From contig JAHLKC010000341.1 in NCBI GenBank assembly GCA_025449115.1, positions 1 through 11,561 of the forward strand: 11,561 bases of DNA. Direction: 5' to 3'. Position numbers and translations under genes: made by a program. Source of the stretch: Chytridium lagenaria. Taxonomy: Eukaryota > Chytridiomycota > Chytridiomycetes > Chytridiales > Chytridiaceae. Of the stretch, positions 8,006 to 11,561 are shown piece after piece (the first letter of the stretch is position 1; each line of letters begins with the position of its first letter). The notes under the pieces are model-generated. The model worked only from the letters and a program-made list of their open reading frames with translations, searched no databases and was not told the DNA's origin.

Positions 8006-8316
8006 AACCATTACGATAATGTTTGGCAATCATGTTTATCAAGCATATATGTATTACTTTACGTTATATCTCTGGCGGCGAAAGGGAGAAAAAAACAAAT
8101 AAAAAACTAGACAAAGGCGAAAGAATAAAGGATAATGATGTTGCTAAAGAAGTAGAACTAAACAGTCGTACTCTACATAAAAAAAGAAAGGTGAGAGGAA
8201 AAGGAAATACGTGAATGTGTGAATGAACGCGAAAAAAGGTGATAAAAAGGAATGTATGAAAGTGCGTTGTAAAAAGTAAATGAAATAAACGGAATCCAAG
8301 ATAAGCGAAATTGATA
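8006..8316. other. Gap between the transposon and the repeat-protein gene
   Basis: This purine-rich + strand stretch (many A and AAAG runs) would form the 3' untranslated region of the - strand repeat-protein gene. A 63-codon + strand frame here is low in complexity and Lys-rich and has no support. No clear AATAAA is seen on the - strand. Confidence 0.5.
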
Positions 8317-11300
8317 TTAACCCCTCCAACGGCTTTCCAACCTCCTAAACCTCTCTAGAACAATTACACCAACTGTCCCCAGCAACAACAGATGACCGAT
8401 GATCATGGGATCCACCTTTGACGCTGTTTTTATCATGGACTTCTGCACGCTAGTCATAGCCGAAATGCCCGACGTCGCGAGGAAATGGAGGACAAATAGA
8501 CTAACGCACAGGTTGCGGAAAAGCGAGGAACCGGTAAGGATGATTGTGTCATTAACCTCAGTAACGACACCGGTAGCCTCACCAAACTCTTCTACCGCAG
8601 TCTTCATAGTAGGTTCGGCCAAATTCTTGCTAATTATAACACCCTACAAAAATGAAAAGTGATTAAACATTTATACATTAAGTGAAAGAAAATCAAACAT
8701 AAAACATGACACTATAACATACCTCGATGGCGACAGTTCTTGATACGACAGCATCCTCTGGAGGGGCATGATCTTCGATGGTCTTATGAACCACGGGAAC
8801 CTCAACAACGCCCTCGGCGACCTCCTCGGCGACGGTCTCATCGACAGGAAAGCAATCATCAGCGGGATTTTGAAAATCCATTCCACAAACACTTTCCTTG
8901 GCAGTCTTAGCGCTTGAACAAACCTCAGAGACGACGTCCTCGGTAGGTGTGTAAAAACGGTCAGTAGTCACACGGGCCCCGAGGCCTTTGACACTTTCAT
9001 GAACGACCCCGTAATCGGTCTTCTCCACGCTCGGCGTCTCAAGTATCGGGACAACCTCCGTCATGGTCTTCACAACGGGAACGGCTTCAGCTACCGTCCC
9101 GTCGGTGTCAATAGCGGGGGTCTCGACAACCTCCTCGACGCCTGTCTCGATATCAGTCTCGATAACAGTTTTCTCGATAATCTCGACGATGAAAGCATTC
9201 TCAGTGGTAACTGTATCCTCGGCAGGCACGCCAAGCTCCTCAACGATTACTGTCTCGTCGGCGGGCTCCTCAACGGCGGGAGTCTCGACAACCTCCTCAA
9301 CGACCTCGGTAACGACTTCTTCGACACCAATCTCGAGGTTATTTTCTTCCTTAGTCTCGATTACGACAACATTCTCAGAGACAACGACATCCTTGGCAAG
9401 TTCTTCCAGCTCCTTATCGGCTGGTACGGCAGTCACAACGACAGGACAATTTCAGAGACACCAGCCTCCTCAATAGGTGCGCAAGACTCCTCACTGGCCT
9501 CCAAAAGTACGGGAACCGCAACGACTACCTCCGTGGCAACTGTCTGGAAAGCAGTTTCTTCAAGAGTCTCGACAATGGGGACAATGTCAACGGCTTCGAC
9601 GACGGGGACGATATTTGCGATATCAGACTCCCTGGCTGGTCCCTCGACGTCAGTTACGAGACCCTTCCCACCTAAACTACCTCCTACTTCCCCCCTTATC
9701 AACTCTCACCTCCTCACACCTCTCAACCACAGCCTCTCCCTCCTCAACCCCCTCACACGACATCCCCACAGCAACCTCAACCTCCACCTCCCTTTCCTCC
9801 ACCCTCGAAACAACATCCATGTTCTCAAAAGCGGGAACGGAGTCTACTATTGTCTCGGCGATGGGGTCCTCAACATCGGGGTCTCCACAACCTCCTCCAC
9901 AACCTCCTCGACGACTCGCTCGATACCAGTCTCGATAACTGTGTCCGTGTTAGCCTCAGCGACGACAACAATCTTAGAAACGACGGTATCCTCGGCAGGC
10001 ACGCCAAGCTCCTCAACGACGGGGGCTTCGATACCTCTCTGAACGGCATCGTAAACAGTGCTCTCCAAGGTCGGCGTCTCAAATATCGGGACAACCTCCG
10101 TCATGGTGTTCACACCGGGAACGGCTTCAGCTACTACCTCGTCATTGTCAATAGCGGTCTCTACAACCTCCTCCACGACCTCCTCGACGCCTCTCTCGAT
10201 AACTGTATCCTTGTTAGTCTCCGCGACGACAACATTCTTTGAAGATACAATATCCTTGGCAGGTACGCCAAGCTCCTCAACGACGGGGGCTTCGATACCT
10301 TCATGAACGACCTCGTAATCGGTCTTCTCCAAGCTTGGCGTCTCAACAACAGGAACGGTTTCAGCTACCGCCTCGGCGGTCACACTTGCGGCAGTCTCGA
10401 CAACTTCCTCTACGACCACCTCAATAGACTTATCGACAACGGCAAACAGTACAGGGTTCTCCAAGTCGAGAGACTCGTTGGACGGAGGGAGGAGAGAGAA
10501 CGCTTGCTCACCAATCCCATCCTTAACCTCCCCATTGACGGCTGCCTCGCCTACTGTTGTCTCTGGAGTCTCAATGAAGGAAAAAACATCAGAGTCGACG
10601 TCCTCGGCAAGTGCGCAAGGCTCGTCAACGGCTATAAAGGCCACTGGAGTATCCTGCATAATATGAGTGAGCACCATAAAAAAAATAAGGGGCAGAAAAT
10701 AAAACATAAAAAGAAAAAATAGTTACCTCATTAGGAACGACAATGTTATCGGCAGGAGCAGGATCTTTGACGGTCTCGTGGGCCACCGCATCCTCAGCAA
10801 CAGCCTCTGCGACCTCCTTGGCGACGGTATCGTCGAAAAACGCTCTCTCACCAACGTTAACGAAGGGGAGAACCTCGGTTACAACAGCCTCAAAAATATT
10901 TACAGCAGAATCCTCGATTAACGGAGTTTGAAAAACCTCCTCGACAATATTACGGGCCACAATGTCGTCTACTCTTTCCTCGGTAGTATTAACGATTGAA
11001 ACGACCTCAAAGACCGCGTCCTTGGCAGGGACGCCAGTCTCAACAACCTCCCCGACGGTTCCATTTGTCGTGTTCTCAAGTACAGGTTTTTTACAAACGG
11101 AGACAACGTCCTCCATAGTTTCAACCTCGGGCCCGGGGTCCGTTACTGTCTCGTCGGCGGGCTCCTCAACGGCAGGAGTCTCGACAACCTCCTCAACGAC
11201 CGCCATAACTACTTCTTCGACACCACTCTCGAGGTTATTTTCTTCCTTAGTCTCGATTACGACAACATTCTCAGAGACAACGACATCCTTAGCAAGTTCT

Positions 11301-11561
11301 TCAAGCTCCTTATCGGCAGTTACGGCAGTCACAACGACAGGAACAATTTCAGAGACACTAGCCTCCTCAATAGGTGCGCAAGATTCCTCACTGGCCTCCA
11401 AAAGTACGGGAACCGCAACGACTACCTCCGTGGCAACTGTCTGGAAAGCAGTATCTTCAAAAGTCTCGACAATGGGGACAATGTCAACGGCTTCGACGAC
11501 GGGGACGATATTTGAGATATCCGACTCCCTGGCTGGTCCCTCGACGTCTAAACCACCTTCT
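8317..11561 (-). CDS. Acidic Val/Glu-rich repeat protein with hydrophobic C-terminus (5'-partial, frameshifted)
   Basis: Proposed exons on the - strand are >11561-10727, 10653-8723 and 8643-8317. The introns are 10654-10726 (GTAACT..TGCAG) and 8644-8722 (GTATGT..TGTAG), both in phase 0. More than 1000 residues are visible and the start lies beyond the window. The protein is dominated by Val, Glu, Thr, Ala and Pro with recurring VEEVVETP, AEAVPVV, TMTEVVP and VVEELGVPAEDTV. An 88-residue module repeats in tandem (264-bp period). The last 109 or so residues differ: they hold two hydrophobic stretches, LCVSLFVLHFLATSGISAM and MIIGHLLLLGTVGVIVL, then a basic end (RFRRLESRWRG), so the protein may be membrane-anchored at its C-terminus. 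The middle exon needs three single-base corrections to stay open: near 9880 (loss after CC), in a G6 run near 9690 (gain), and near 9441 (loss of an A that is present in the duplicate at about 11337). It could be a decaying gene or carry sequence errors. I do not recognise the family. Confidence 0.6.
9250..9651. repeat. Intragenic long duplication, copy 1
   Basis: This segment matches 11146-11548 at about 95% by eye (offset 1896, becoming 1897 after a one-base loss in this copy near 9441). It encodes the region from GPARESDI through ADKELEELAKDVVVSENVVV to VVETPAVEEPADETV on the - strand. Confidence 0.8.
9731..10257. repeat. 264-bp tandem module of the repeat protein
   Basis: The landmark GGCAGGCACGCCAAGCTCC (as read on +) occurs at 9994 and, with one change, at 10258, giving a 264-bp (88-codon) period. 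The unit starting at 9994 is clearly repeated from 10258 to about 10400. The part below 9870 is more diverged, so the left limit is approximate. A further copy of the landmark lies near 9223. Confidence 0.6.
11146..11548. repeat. Intragenic long duplication, copy 2
   Basis: Partner of 9250-9651. This copy keeps the reading frame throughout, which locates the one-base loss in copy 1. The similarity stops at about 11548, where the window almost ends. Confidence 0.8.

Noticed and set aside
8999..10042. A 347-codon open frame on the + strand across the repeat gene
   Set aside because: It lies antisense to the Val/Glu repeat exons and is open because the repeats use codons whose complement rarely forms stops. 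The - strand frame has splice signals, in-phase introns and conserved repeat units; the + strand frame has none.

Overview
The window looks like nuclear DNA of a filamentous fungus, most likely a basidiomycete. It has split genes with short introns (about 42-88 bp) bounded by GT..AG, several with CTAAC/CTAAT-like branch sites. It also carries a transposase of the KDZ superfamily (Kyakuja-Dileera-Zisupton) with the CxC5/CxC6 cysteine clusters typical of basidiomycete genomes. No bacterial operon, rRNA, tRNA or CRISPR signal was seen.

Layout. (1) Positions 1-389 are unassigned flank. (2) A candidate DNA transposon of about 7.6 kb spans roughly 399-7996. It is bounded by imperfect terminal inverted repeats (403-436 and 7962-7994) and a candidate 9-bp target duplication with one mismatch (390-398 and 7997-8005). 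Inside are a 1.9-kb repeat-rich left leader (about 590-2500) and a four-exon KDZ transposase gene on the + strand (2514-4517) with two apparent frameshifts. A 300-bp intergenic segment follows, with two tandem 42-bp repeats that carry the same GTCTA-type motif as the termini. Last is a seven-exon gene on the - strand (7626-4818) whose exons join in phase into one open frame of about 807 codons. I do not recognise that protein. (3) Positions 8006-8316 are a short gap. (4) A long, acidic, valine/glutamate-rich repeat protein gene runs on the - strand from beyond the window edge (11561) to 8317. It ends in a short exon with two hydrophobic segments. This gene holds an 88-residue tandem module, an exon-scale tandem duplication of about 1.9 kb, and three apparent single-base frameshifts.

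How it fits together. The KDZ transposase and the unknown 807-residue protein are convergent neighbours inside one pair of inverted repeats, so they may be a two-gene mobile element. The transposase copy looks damaged while its companion looks intact. The companion has an acidic stretch followed by a strongly basic stretch, which suggests a nuclear, possibly DNA- or chromatin-associated protein. The repeat protein gene lies outside the element and is probably a resident gene; the right end of the element lies about 0.3 kb beyond its stop codon. All gene models are read by eye from splice signals and reading frames; no database search was possible.
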